A stretch of DNA of 56,529 nt from CALZFJ01 sp964459845 (GCA_964459845.1 CAYWOC010000011.1:1-56529); one strand, 5' to 3'; counted from the stretch's first letter, positions 25,354 to 33,278 are shown. Notes: generated from the letters alone by a model not told the origin. Made by a program: numbers and translations.

Positions 25354-27267
25354 ATGGGAAAGATTATAGGTATTGACTTAGGTACAACAAATTCATGCGT
25401 TGCCGTTCTTGAAGGTAACGATCCTGTTGTGATTCCTAACAGCGAAGGTCGCAACACTACACCTTCAATCGTGGCATTCGTCGATGGCGGCGAAAGAAAA
25501 GTTGGTGAACCTGCAAAACGTCAGGCCATCACAAACCCTACACGCACAGTGTTCTCGATCAAGAGATTTATGGGTGAGTCTTATGAACAAGTTCAGCAAG
25601 AAATTACCCGCGTTCCATATAAAGTGGTCAATGAAAACGCTCAACCTCGTGTAGAGATTGACGGCCGCAACTACACTCCACAAGAGATTTCGGCTATGAT
25701 TCTTCAAAAGATGAAGAAGACAGCCGAGGATTACCTCGGACAGCAAGTCACAGAGGCTGTCATCACAGTTCCTGCTTACTTCAACGACTCACAGCGTCAA
25801 GCAACCAAGGAAGCTGGCGAAATTGCCGGCCTGACTGTTCGCCGTATCGTGAACGAGCCTACAGCAGCAGCGTTGGCTTACGGTCTTGACAAGGCTAAGA
25901 GCGACAAGAAGATTGCCGTATTCGACCTCGGTGGCGGTACATTCGATATCTCAATCCTCGAACTTGGCGACGGTGTGTTTGAAGTTAAATCAACCAATGG
26001 CGACACACACCTTGGCGGTGACGACTTCGACCACGTTATCATCGACTGGCTTGCCGACGAGTTCCAGAAAGAGGAAGGCGTGGATTTGCGTAAAGACCCA
26101 ATGGCACTGCAACGCTTGAAAGAGGCTGCCGAGAAAGCTAAGATTGAACTTTCAAGCACCACTACAAGTGAAATCAACTTGCCATACATCATGCCGGTGA
26201 ACGGAATTCCAAAACACTTGGTTAAGACTTTGACCCGCGCTAAATTCGAGCAACTTTGCGACAACTTGATTCAAGCTACAATCAAGCCATGCGAGCAGGC
26301 TTTGAGAGATGCCGGTCTTAGCGCATCCGAGATTGACGAGGTTATCCTTGTGGGTGGTTCTACTCGTATTCCTGCCGTACAACAGATTGTTGAGAAGTTC
26401 TTCGGCAAAGCTCCTTCAAAGGGCGTAAACCCTGATGAGGTGGTAGCCGTAGGTGCAGCAATCCAAGGCGGCGTGTTGAGCGGTGATGTAAAAGATGTGC
26501 TTCTGCTTGATGTAGTTCCATTGTCAGTAGGTATTGAGACTCTCGGTGGCGTGATGACAAAACTTATCGATGCCAACACCACAATCCCTACCCGCAAGAG
26601 CGAGACATTCTCGACAGCGGTCGATAACCAGCCATCGGTAGAAATCCACGTTCTTCAAGGCGAGCGTCCAATGGCTAAAGACGACAAGACCCTCGGCAAG
26701 TTCCACTTGGACGGAATTGCTCCAGCACCTCGTGGCATACCTCAAATCGAAGTCACATTCGAAATCGATGCCAACGGTATCTTGAACGTGTCGGCTAAGG
26801 ATAAAGCTACAGGCAAGGAGCAGAGCATACGTATCGAGGCTTCAAGCGGTTTGAGCGATGAAGAAATCAAGCGTATGAAGGCTGAGGCTGAGGCTAACGC
26901 TGCTGCCGACAAGGCAGAGAAGGAACGTATCGACAAGATTAACCAAGCCGACTCAATGATATTCCAGACAGAGAAGAGCTTGAAAGACCTTGGCGACAAA
27001 CTTCCAGCCGACAAGAAAGCTCAAATAGAAGGAGCTCTCGCTAAATTGAAAGACGCACATTCTAAGCAAGACATCGCTGCAATCGACGCTGCAATGAAGG
27101 AACTTGAGACAGTGTTCCACGCTGCATCGCAAGACATGTACAACGCACAGCAGCAAGCCGGCGCACAACAAGGTCCAAACCCGGGCGCACAAGCCGGAGC
27201 CAACCCTAACCAAAGCGGCAACAACGGCAACGATGTGACCGACGTTCCTTTTGAGGAGGTTAAGTAA
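25354..27267 (+). CDS. dnaK: Chaperone DnaK (Hsp70)
   Basis: A 637-residue cytosolic Hsp70 that binds exposed hydrophobic segments in an ATP-dependent cycle with DnaJ and GrpE. The N-terminus MGKIIGIDLGTTNSCVAVLEG, the ATPase signatures IFDISILELG-type block and VILVGGSTRIPAVQ, the linker DVLLLDVVPLSVGIETLGG, and the Gln/Gly/Asn-rich tail ending in VPFEEVK are all present. Length is normal. The 3' end appears to be the attachment site of an island: its last codons recur 6 kb downstream (see the direct-repeat entries), so the present 3' end may have been supplied by the element. Confidence 0.98.
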   Translation: MGKIIGIDLGTTNSCVAVLEGNDPVVIPNSEGRNTTPSIVAFVDGGERKVGEPAKRQAITNPTRTVFSIKRFMGESYEQVQQEITRVPYKVVNENAQPRVEIDGRNYTPQEISAMILQKMKKTAEDYLGQQVTEAVITVPAYFNDSQRQATKEAGEIAGLTVRRIVNEPTAAALAYGLDKAKSDKKIAVFDLGGGTFDISILELGDGVFEVKSTNGDTHLGGDDFDHVIIDWLADEFQKEEGVDLRKDPMALQRLKEAAEKAKIELSSTTTSEINLPYIMPVNGIPKHLVKTLTRAKFEQLCDNLIQATIKPCEQALRDAGLSASEIDEVILVGGSTRIPAVQQIVEKFFGKAPSKGVNPDEVVAVGAAIQGGVLSGDVKDVLLLDVVPLSVGIETLGGVMTKLIDANTTIPTRKSETFSTAVDNQPSVEIHVLQGERPMAKDDKTLGKFHLDGIAPAPRGIPQIEVTFEIDANGILNVSAKDKATGKEQSIRIEASSGLSDEEIKRMKAEAEANAAADKAEKERIDKINQADSMIFQTEKSLKDLGDKLPADKKAQIEGALAKLKDAHSKQDIAAIDAAMKELETVFHAASQDMYNAQQQAGAQQGPNPGAQAGANPNQSGNNGNDVTDVPFEEVK

Positions 27268-27268
27268 A
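27250..27268 (+). repeat. Candidate att repeat, left copy (dnaK 3' end)
   Basis: TTTGAGGAGGTTAAGTAAA, coding FEEVK-stop of dnaK. It matches 33231-33249 in 17 of 19 positions; the two differences are silent third positions. Confidence 0.6.
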
Positions 27269-27300
27269 ATTAACTTCGATCTAAGTTATAGCTAATATAT

Positions 27301-27345
27301 AAGGCGCACAACTGAAATTCTATAGTTTTGGTTGTACGCCTTTTT
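27301..27345 (+). terminator. Terminator after dnaK (island copy)
   Basis: Stem AAGGCGCACAAC (27301-27312) with GTTGTACGCCTT (27331-27342), then TTTTT. It lies 34 nt after the stop. Confidence 0.8.
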
Positions 27346-27368
27346 CATTTTAAGAAACCAGAAACTAT

Positions 27369-28220
27369 ATGGCAAAGAAAAAAACTAAAGTTGCTTTAAT
27401 TTATGATTTTGACGGAACTCTTTCGCCCGGCAATATGCAGGAATTCGGCTTTATACAAGCAACAGGCAAGACGAAGGAAGAATTTTGGAAACAAAATAAA
27501 GAATTGTCAGAAGGAAAAGATGCAAACGGAATTCTTACATACATGTATCAAATGTATACAGAAGCTAAAGCCCACAACATTTCACTCCGACGAGAATCAT
27601 TTCAAAAGTTTGGACAAAGTATTGAGCTTTTCGATGGGGTAACTGGATGGTTTACAATGATAAACGAATATGGCAAGAGTATTGGCTTGGACGTAAAGCA
27701 TTATATCAACTCTTCAGGGTTAAAGGAGATGATAGAGGGAACATCTATCGCAAATGAATTTGAGAACATCTATGCCTGCTCTTTCCTTTATGATATAGAC
27801 GGCATCGCAAATTGGCCGGCTGTAGCCGTAGACTATACTGCTAAGACCCAATTTATTTTCAAAATTAACAAAGGGATAAATGAAGTTAGTGACAATCGCA
27901 AGATAAATGAATATATACCAGAAGAAGAGCGACCAATACCTTTTTCCCGTATGATTTACTTTGGTGACGGAGAAACTGATATACCATGCATGAAAATGGT
28001 GAAAGTGCATGGAGGTCACTCCATTGCTGTTTATTCCAATGGCAAAAAGAAAGAAACTGCAAAAAAGTTGATAAATGATAATAGAGTAAATTTTATTTGT
28101 CAAGCTGACTATCGTGAAGGAAAAGAAATGCACATAATTGTCAAACGCATATTAGACAAAATAAAAGCCGATTGCGAATTCCAACGTCTATTGGATGTTC
28201 ATAAGAATAAAGCCGAATAA
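27369..28220 (+). CDS. HAD-family hydrolase (haloacid dehalogenase superfamily)
   Basis: A 283-residue cytosolic protein with HAD motifs in order: motif I LIYDFDGTLSPG (nucleophile and acid/base Asp), motif II HYINSSGLKE (Ser), a Lys in the region before IPFSRM, and motif IV IYFGDGETDIPC. A cap inserted after motif I (residues about 30-110) suggests a small-molecule phosphatase. The substrate is unknown. It is AT-rich like the following restriction genes and unlike dnaK, so it probably belongs to the island. Confidence 0.85.
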   Translation: MAKKKTKVALIYDFDGTLSPGNMQEFGFIQATGKTKEEFWKQNKELSEGKDANGILTYMYQMYTEAKAHNISLRRESFQKFGQSIELFDGVTGWFTMINEYGKSIGLDVKHYINSSGLKEMIEGTSIANEFENIYACSFLYDIDGIANWPAVAVDYTAKTQFIFKINKGINEVSDNRKINEYIPEEERPIPFSRMIYFGDGETDIPCMKMVKVHGGHSIAVYSNGKKKETAKKLINDNRVNFICQADYREGKEMHIIVKRILDKIKADCEFQRLLDVHKNKAE

Positions 28221-28244
28221 TGTAGGTGCTAACACCATTACTAA

Positions 28245-28499
28245 TCCGAAGCCAGCCCCACACCTACCTTGAAAGTATGGTGGCTATACAAGTGGCAACG
28301 TTTCAAGGCAAGCACTGACAAATGGGGCATGTTGCAATGACACCTGATAATTCTTGGTATTTCCGCATGTATTCTCTTTTCGACCTTATACCAAGAGCGT
28401 GTTATAAAACGTGACAGGCTCAATCGTGTGTTCTATCAGTATGTCATTAAGGGTGAGGGTGCGAAGAAAGACTATTTAAAATTGGACTCCCTGATGTGA
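28245..28499 (+). pseudogene. Decayed gene fragment with one membrane segment
   Basis: One frame reads coherently for 85 codons with a single internal TGA (28338-28340). Before it come WWLYKWQRFKASTDKWGMLQ and after it a hydrophobic stretch LIILGISACILFSTLY followed by a basic tail ending KDYLKLDSLM. The composition looks like a small membrane protein, perhaps from a mobile element, but I do not recognise the family. No start codon with a ribosome site is evident. Confidence 0.45.
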
Positions 28500-28580
28500 A
28501 ACACGCTGTCTGTTAGTGAGAGATATCACTATATCCGCATTAAGCAAGTTAATAATATTAAATAATTTGCACAGACGGTG

Positions 28581-28610
28581 TAATTTTGTGCATTAAGTAT
28601 ACAATTGTAT
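28581..28610 (+). promoter_or_regulatory. Promoter and candidate operator of the restriction arm
   Basis: TAATTTTG (28581-28588) is a good -7 box. A perfect 12-bp palindrome ATACAATTGTAT (28599-28610) lies just past the predicted transcript start, where a bound XRE dimer would block transcription. Self-control by the next gene is inferred. Confidence 0.5.
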
Positions 28611-28637
28611 GTTGATAATGTATTATATTGATTACAT

Positions 28638-28859
28638 ATGCTCAATATGGAAGACAAAGATTATCTAAAAATATTCGCACATAGAGTTAGAACTCTTAGA
28701 GAACTGCAGGGGCTATCTCAGGAAAAACTTGCAGAAAGAGCAGGACTTCATCGTACTTATATTGGGATGGTGGAAAGGCTCGAGCGAAATCCTTCACTTG
28801 TTTGCATCTATAAGATTGCAAATGGGTTAGGAGTACATGCTTCTCAATTATTCATATAA
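28638..28859 (+). CDS. XRE-family regulator (controller-like), restriction arm
   Basis: A 73-residue helix-turn-helix protein consisting of almost nothing but the Cro/CI domain: RVRTLRELQGLSQEKLAERA, then GLHRTYIGMVERLERNPSLV and a third block. Its size and position directly before the nuclease genes (18 nt) fit controller (C) proteins that delay endonuclease synthesis. Met4 (28647) is an alternative start. Confidence 0.85.
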   Translation: MLNMEDKDYLKIFAHRVRTLRELQGLSQEKLAERAGLHRTYIGMVERLERNPSLVCIYKIANGLGVHASQLFI

Positions 28860-28877
28860 CACAAATTCTATATCATA

Positions 28878-29468
28878 ATGAAGAAATTCAAGATATCTAA
28901 TGACAAAATCGCAGAGTTGTCAAATGCACCACTCTATGAGTTTCCTAAGTATGTTACACAAGTAATCAATCTTGTAAATAGCAATGCTGGAGGCACTCGT
29001 CCAAAAGTTGTTGGACAAATGTCTGAACTCATAAAGGAATTTGACGGAAAGACAATAAATGAGTGGATAGAATGGTACTCTGAACGTTATCCTAATGCTG
29101 TTGACAATACAACAGAAAAGATTTGGGACATGTATGAAACCATGAAGGGCGCATTCAATGCTATCACCAAAGATATGGTTGAAAACTGGGTCAAAGACCT
29201 CGTGTACGGAAAGACATTTTGTGGCTTAAAGTTTCAAACTGCAATTATTTCTGCCATAGCCAACCAATTAGGCAAAGAATGGCGTGAAGCAAATCCTGAA
29301 GAAGAAGCAAAAGGCATAGATGGTTTTATAGGTGAAAAACCTCTTCAAATAAAGTCTACTACCTACAAATTGGAAGCACGTCTTTCTGAGACTATCAATG
29401 TTCCTATTGTATACTATGACAAGAAGAAAGATGGTATAAACATTGAGTATGATCCAATAGATTTCTAA
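28878..29468 (+). CDS. MjaI-like Type II restriction endonuclease, subunit/paralogue 1
   Basis: A 196-residue protein that I place, with moderate confidence, in the MjaI restriction endonuclease family. The active-site candidate is in GIDGFIGEKPLQIKS: Asp148, then Gln157 and Lys159, a PD-(D/E)xK variant with Gln in the acidic position. Blocks KTFCGLKFQTAIISAIANQLG and PEEEAKGIDGF are shared with the next gene. It has no helicase, HNH or GIY-YIG motif. It begins 18 nt after the XRE gene and ends 5 nt before the paralogue, so the three form one transcript. Confidence 0.72.
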   Translation: MKKFKISNDKIAELSNAPLYEFPKYVTQVINLVNSNAGGTRPKVVGQMSELIKEFDGKTINEWIEWYSERYPNAVDNTTEKIWDMYETMKGAFNAITKDMVENWVKDLVYGKTFCGLKFQTAIISAIANQLGKEWREANPEEEAKGIDGFIGEKPLQIKSTTYKLEARLSETINVPIVYYDKKKDGINIEYDPIDF

Positions 29469-29473
29469 GATAT

Positions 29474-30091
29474 ATGGCAAGTTCAAAAATAAAATTAGAT
29501 GACGTTTCATCTGCAAATAGAACGCAGAAAGTTTCGCTTCCTAAATATTCGTCTCAGGTTATAAATCTTGCGAATGGCTATGCAAAAGCGACACGACCTG
29601 ATAATGTAGGACAGGTATCCGAAGATATAAAAAGATTCAGAGATGATGAAACTTTGTCTGGATATTCAAATCAAGATTGGATTAATTGGCATCAGAATCA
29701 TTATCCTAATGGTATTCAAAAGGCTACAGATGAAGCATGGGCAATGTTTGTAAAAATGCGTAACAGTCTTAATACTGTCACCAAAGATGATATACGAAAA
29801 TGGGAAGAAGACTTTGTTTTTTCTAAAACATATGATGGTTTAATGGTACAGAATGCCATTATAACGAAAATTGCCAATGAAATTGGCTCTCAAAATTTTC
29901 ACTTGGCAACACCTGAAGAAGAAAGACAAGGTATTGATGGTTTTATTAACGACCACCCTGTGCAAATTAAATCAGAAACGTATGATAGAACAGGAAAACT
30001 TCATAACGAAGAATTACAATGTGTCGTTGTTTCATACACTAAAAAGGCAAAAAACATCTTGTTTGATTATAACCCAGAAGATTTCCAATAG
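29474..30091 (+). CDS. MjaI-like Type II restriction endonuclease, subunit/paralogue 2
   Basis: A 205-residue paralogue of the preceding protein. The two align over their full length with conserved blocks LPKYSSQVINL, TRPDNVGQVSE, YPNGI, VTKDD, KTYDGLMVQNAIITKIANE and PEEERQGIDGFINDHPVQIKS; the candidate catalytic residues are Asp155, Gln164 and Lys166. Both copies keep these, so neither looks dead, and they have diverged greatly. A heterodimer cutting an asymmetric site is the simplest reading (as in BbvCI); two independent homodimers are also possible. The stop codon lies inside the stem of the shared terminator. Confidence 0.72.
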   Translation: MASSKIKLDDVSSANRTQKVSLPKYSSQVINLANGYAKATRPDNVGQVSEDIKRFRDDETLSGYSNQDWINWHQNHYPNGIQKATDEAWAMFVKMRNSLNTVTKDDIRKWEEDFVFSKTYDGLMVQNAIITKIANEIGSQNFHLATPEEERQGIDGFINDHPVQIKSETYDRTGKLHNEELQCVVVSYTKKAKNILFDYNPEDFQ

Positions 30092-30136
30092 AAGCAAGAA
30101 AGGATAGGCTTTGTGCCTATCCTTTCTTGCTTCTAT
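30088..30136. terminator. Bidirectional terminator shared by nuclease and methylase arms
   Basis: A perfect 22-bp inverted repeat (30088-30109 with 30115-30136, 5-nt loop). The stop codon of nuclease paralogue 2 (30089-30091) is in the left arm and the stop codon of the convergent methyltransferase (30133-30135) is in the right arm, at mirror positions. Confidence 0.8.
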
Positions 30137-31515
30137 ACAAACTCACTGAGTTTCTTAATCTTTGCTCGATATGTGTTTTTGTCTTCTTTCAATTTGGGCA
30201 TTTTGATTATGGGTATGGGGTGTTGACTGTCAAAATGCAGCACAATGTAATATGGAGCACTTTGAGGATTGAAACCATTTTTCAGGAGTGTTTCCTTTGT
30301 CCAAATTTGAAACATGCCTTTAGTTTTTAGTTTGAACAACTGAGGCTCATTGCCACCAGTATGAAGTAGTACATATTGCATTCGTTCAAATCCTGTTTGT
30401 ACCAAAATTGAGCCTTTCGAGTCGCCTGCACGTAGGTAACATATCCCTTTTTGAATCATGAGTTGCCTAAGTTCTCTGCGAGCATGGTTCACCATAACCA
30501 TAGGTTCCGTCTCTGTTTGATCTTCCCTTTGTTTAATAGGACTAAGAATGTTTGGTTCGTCATCCAATACAGACTTGTCTGTTTCAAACTTACTTCCATA
30601 AGTGTTCTGCTTGACATCGATCTGTTTGTCCAATTTGTGTATATCTGTAAAACGATAAGGTAAAGTATCAATGGATTTTTGTACATCAATTTCTGATGTG
30701 TCCTCTCTTACATCAAAAATATTATTGTCTTCCTTATTGCTTAATACAACCTTTTCTTCATAGAACCTCTGAAATTTCTGATTGATTTCGTAGCCAATAG
30801 AATTTCTATTTTGATTCTTTGCAGCCAAAGCAGTTGTTCCACTTCCCATAAATGGGTCCAAGATGGTGTCGCCTTTAAATGAGAACATTCGTATCAATCG
30901 TTTAGGGAGTTCTTCTGGGAATACTGCAATATGTTTATCTTGCTTCGCTCCCCCAAAAGTCCAATGTGAGCAGAAATACTCATGCCATTCTTGGCGTGTT
31001 AGTTTTGAGGCTTCTTTTATTTCATTGGAAACTGGTGCACTTTTCCCTGCTTTCTTGAAGAGAAGAATAAGCTCAAAGTCAATTTTAACAATACCTCCTC
31101 GTGGATATGGGAAACTCCCCATTACGCAATCACCGCCAGTTGTATGCATTGATGTCGGCTTTTGCCATACAATACTACCCATATAATCAAAACCAATCTC
31201 TTCGCAGAATCTGATTATCTCTGAATGGATGGGAATAACCTTGTATCTACCGTAGTATGCGGAACGGGCAAACTGATCGCCGATGTTAATACAGATGCGA
31301 CACCCTGGTCCAAGCACACGAAAGCACTCTCTCCAAACTAAATTCAGATTGTTAATGTAGTCCTCGTATGAATCATTAAAACCAATTTGTTTGTCCACGC
31401 CATAGTCTTTCAGTTGCCAATACGGAGGCGAAGTCACAATAAGTTGCACCGATTCGTTTGGGACCAATGACATATTACGACTATCGCCATAAATGATAGT
31501 ATGTTTAGTAGCCAT
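30133..31515 (-). CDS. Beta-class site-specific DNA methyltransferase (N4-C or N6-A), first
   Basis: A 460-residue DNA amino-methyltransferase. Motif IV TSPPYWQLKDYG (residues 28-39) precedes motif I DPFMGSGTTAL (220-230), the beta-class order. TSPPY is compatible with N4-cytosine or N6-adenine methylation. After the catalytic domain (to about 260) there is an acidic linker and an extra domain of about 120 residues (VNHARRELRQLMIQKGICYL and, further on, YVLLHTGGNEPQLFKLKTKG) that I do not recognise and that is not needed for catalysis. It shares one base with the upstream methyltransferase (TAATG), so the two are translationally coupled. Confidence 0.9.
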   Translation of the reverse strand: MATKHTIIYGDSRNMSLVPNESVQLIVTSPPYWQLKDYGVDKQIGFNDSYEDYINNLNLVWRECFRVLGPGCRICINIGDQFARSAYYGRYKVIPIHSEIIRFCEEIGFDYMGSIVWQKPTSMHTTGGDCVMGSFPYPRGGIVKIDFELILLFKKAGKSAPVSNEIKEASKLTRQEWHEYFCSHWTFGGAKQDKHIAVFPEELPKRLIRMFSFKGDTILDPFMGSGTTALAAKNQNRNSIGYEINQKFQRFYEEKVVLSNKEDNNIFDVREDTSEIDVQKSIDTLPYRFTDIHKLDKQIDVKQNTYGSKFETDKSVLDDEPNILSPIKQREDQTETEPMVMVNHARRELRQLMIQKGICYLRAGDSKGSILVQTGFERMQYVLLHTGGNEPQLFKLKTKGMFQIWTKETLLKNGFNPQSAPYYIVLHFDSQHPIPIIKMPKLKEDKNTYRAKIKKLSEFV

Positions 31516-32609
31516 TATTGAACTGATGAAAATAGGTTCTTATTGTTTGGCAATACTGATAAATCCGAATGAGGATTATATTCCACCGTGTATACTCCAG
31601 TTCCATTATTGCAAGTGATAGCTGTCAAATAGTTCAATTCTATTTCAGATTCCTGTTTAGTCATTACTTTGCAATTGAGCGTATTGTCGAAGTGTTTAAC
31701 AATCTTTCCTGCATTTTCTCTGGCTGTTATAAATTCAAGATGTGTGTCAAATCTTTTTTTTATAGAGTTGTTACAAAGGTCTATATCAAGATTATTTATG
31801 CCCTCTCGAATTATCTGTTCAAAGCTTGCATCAATCTCATATCCACAAGAATTCCTTCCACAAACGATAGCAGCTTGCATAGTTGTACCTGTTCCTAAAA
31901 ACGGATCAAGAATAATATCGCCTTTTTGTGAGAACATATTTATTAGTCTATATGGAATTTCAAATGGGAAAGCAGCACTTCTTTCTCTTGTTTTCGATTT
32001 TTGTAAATTCTGCTTAGTTCCCTTGATATCCCATACATCTGAAAACCACACATTTCTCTCTTCCCAAAAGAAAGAACTCTTCATGCGTGCCAATTTCTCG
32101 TTGGCACTTTTAAATATACGCTTGTCTCCTTTTCTGAAAATGAGAATCCATTCATGCTCTAAAGTTACATAAGCACCACAAGGAAGCATACCACTTCCCA
32201 TAAATTTATTTGGTGCATTTGTTTGTTTCCTCCAAATGATATTTGGTAGGCCAACAAATCCGAAGTCAATACAAGCTTTGGTAATGCGGCTGTGATTATT
32301 GTAGAGAGTAAACTTGCCATTTATGGTTCTTGTTGCATCGCCAATATTGATGCACAAAAAACCTCCTGGTTTAATTACTCGGAAGCATTCTTTCCAGACC
32401 TTATCTAGTTCTTGATGCATCGTTTCGAATGCCTTTTCAGGCTCATTCTCTAAACATTCTAAGATATTGGGATTTTGTTCCCCAAAAATGTCATCCCACA
32501 TCTCTATCATTGGATATGGAGGTGAAGTTACTACCAAGTCAATAGAATTATCTTCTATTTGCATCATATGTTGTGATGCATGTATATATATATTGTGATT
32601 CGTTTTCAT
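31515..32609 (-). CDS. Beta-class site-specific DNA methyltransferase, MjaI/MthZI-like, second
   Basis: A 364-residue DNA amino-methyltransferase. Motif IV is TSPPYPMIEMWDDIF (residues 28-42) and motif I DPFLGTGTTMQAA (235-247). From memory, the unusual TSPPYPMIEMWD motif is that of the N4-cytosine methylases of the MjaI/MthZI group, which act on CTAG; this fits the MjaI-like nucleases next door. It is clearly different from the other methyltransferase, so the pair is old. It lies 19 nt after the XRE gene of this arm. Confidence 0.88.
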   Translation of the reverse strand: MKTNHNIYIHASQHMMQIEDNSIDLVVTSPPYPMIEMWDDIFGEQNPNILECLENEPEKAFETMHQELDKVWKECFRVIKPGGFLCINIGDATRTINGKFTLYNNHSRITKACIDFGFVGLPNIIWRKQTNAPNKFMGSGMLPCGAYVTLEHEWILIFRKGDKRIFKSANEKLARMKSSFFWEERNVWFSDVWDIKGTKQNLQKSKTRERSAAFPFEIPYRLINMFSQKGDIILDPFLGTGTTMQAAIVCGRNSCGYEIDASFEQIIREGINNLDIDLCNNSIKKRFDTHLEFITARENAGKIVKHFDNTLNCKVMTKQESEIELNYLTAITCNNGTGVYTVEYNPHSDLSVLPNNKNLFSSVQ

Positions 32610-32628
32610 TTTGTTTTTGAAATGCTAA

Positions 32629-32832
32629 TTATTTTATTGGCCAAAACAATTCCTGTATTTCAACTTGCAAATGCTTTGCAATCTCAACCATTGTCTCCAC
32701 ATTGGGCTGCAATGTGTTAGTGCACCATTTGGAAATAGTTGCAGGATCTTTCCCTAACTGCTCAGCCAACCATTTATTCGTCCGCTTTTTCTCTGCTAAA
32801 ACGACTTTTAATCGATTGATGTCTTTACTCAT
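32629..32832 (-). CDS. XRE-family regulator, methylase arm
   Basis: A 67-residue helix-turn-helix protein: VVLAEKKRTNKWLAEQLGKD then PATISKWCTNTLQPNVETMV, ending in IQELFWPIK. It differs from the regulator of the nuclease arm, so each arm has its own. It heads the methylase transcript and probably controls it. Confidence 0.85.
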   Translation of the reverse strand: MSKDINRLKVVLAEKKRTNKWLAEQLGKDPATISKWCTNTLQPNVETMVEIAKHLQVEIQELFWPIK

Positions 32833-32836
32833 ATGA

Positions 32837-32857
32837 TTGCATTTGGGTGCAAAGGTA
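32837..32857 (-). promoter_or_regulatory. Promoter and candidate operator of the methylase arm
   Basis: Minus strand -7 box TACCTTTG (32857-32850); the leader would be about 10 nt. An inverted repeat TTGCA-N6-TGCAA (32837-32852) covers the box and the transcript start and is a plausible binding site for the regulator it drives. Confidence 0.5.
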
Positions 32858-32941
32858 GCTATTAATCTTCAGAATAAATAATTTCCTATTGAATTATTGC
32901 TCCTAATAATGAATAAGACTTCTATATAATGATAAATATTT

Positions 32942-33163
32942 CTATTTTGCGAAGCGTTTGCTGATTTTGTCTTTACCTGTTTGGATGTTACGAATTTCAA
33001 TAGTATTTGCTATTTCTTGGTTAGTAATTTGTTTGCTATTATTGGGAATGTCTATAAACTCTCAGATTTTGTATATGCGGAGAGTTTCAACATGGTGCGC
33101 CACATTAAGAAAGACAATTCGACATATCAAGCCATAGATCTGTCTATCTTTCCCTACTTTTAC
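32942..33163 (-). pseudogene. Decayed gene fragment at the right edge of the island
   Basis: One minus-strand frame reads 73 codons with a single internal TGA (33064-33062). Before it: DRQIYGLICRIVFLNVAHHV; after it: FIDIPNNSKQITNQEIANTI, then a basic tail ISKRFAK and a stop. The codons look natural, so this is probably the 3' part of a gene lost from a mobile element. I do not recognise the family. Confidence 0.45.
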
Positions 33164-33230
33164 CTATCATCATAAGCACCCATATTTGCACCACATATTT
33201 GTAACTTATTGATATTCAACAGTAACAATC

Positions 33231-33249
33231 TTCGAGGAGGTGAAGTAAA
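33231..33249 (+). repeat. Candidate att repeat, right copy (displaced dnaK 3' end)
   Basis: TTCGAGGAGGTGAAGTAAA, readable as FEEVK-stop, with no dnaK upstream of it. It matches 27250-27268 in 17 of 19 positions with silent changes and is followed 30 nt later by a terminator, as expected for the original dnaK end. Confidence 0.6.
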
Positions 33250-33278
33250 GTAGGTAACTATCCAAAGAGATGAATAAG

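Noticed and set aside
27369..28220. HAD hydrolase as a functional part of the restriction system.
   Set aside because: It is separated from the system by 400 bp and a decayed gene, and no known restriction system uses such an enzyme; only its presence in the same island is supported.
28241..28423. Minus-strand 60-codon frame in the gap after the HAD gene.
   Set aside because: The plus strand gives a more protein-like reading (one stop, a clear membrane helix). The minus frame has no start context.
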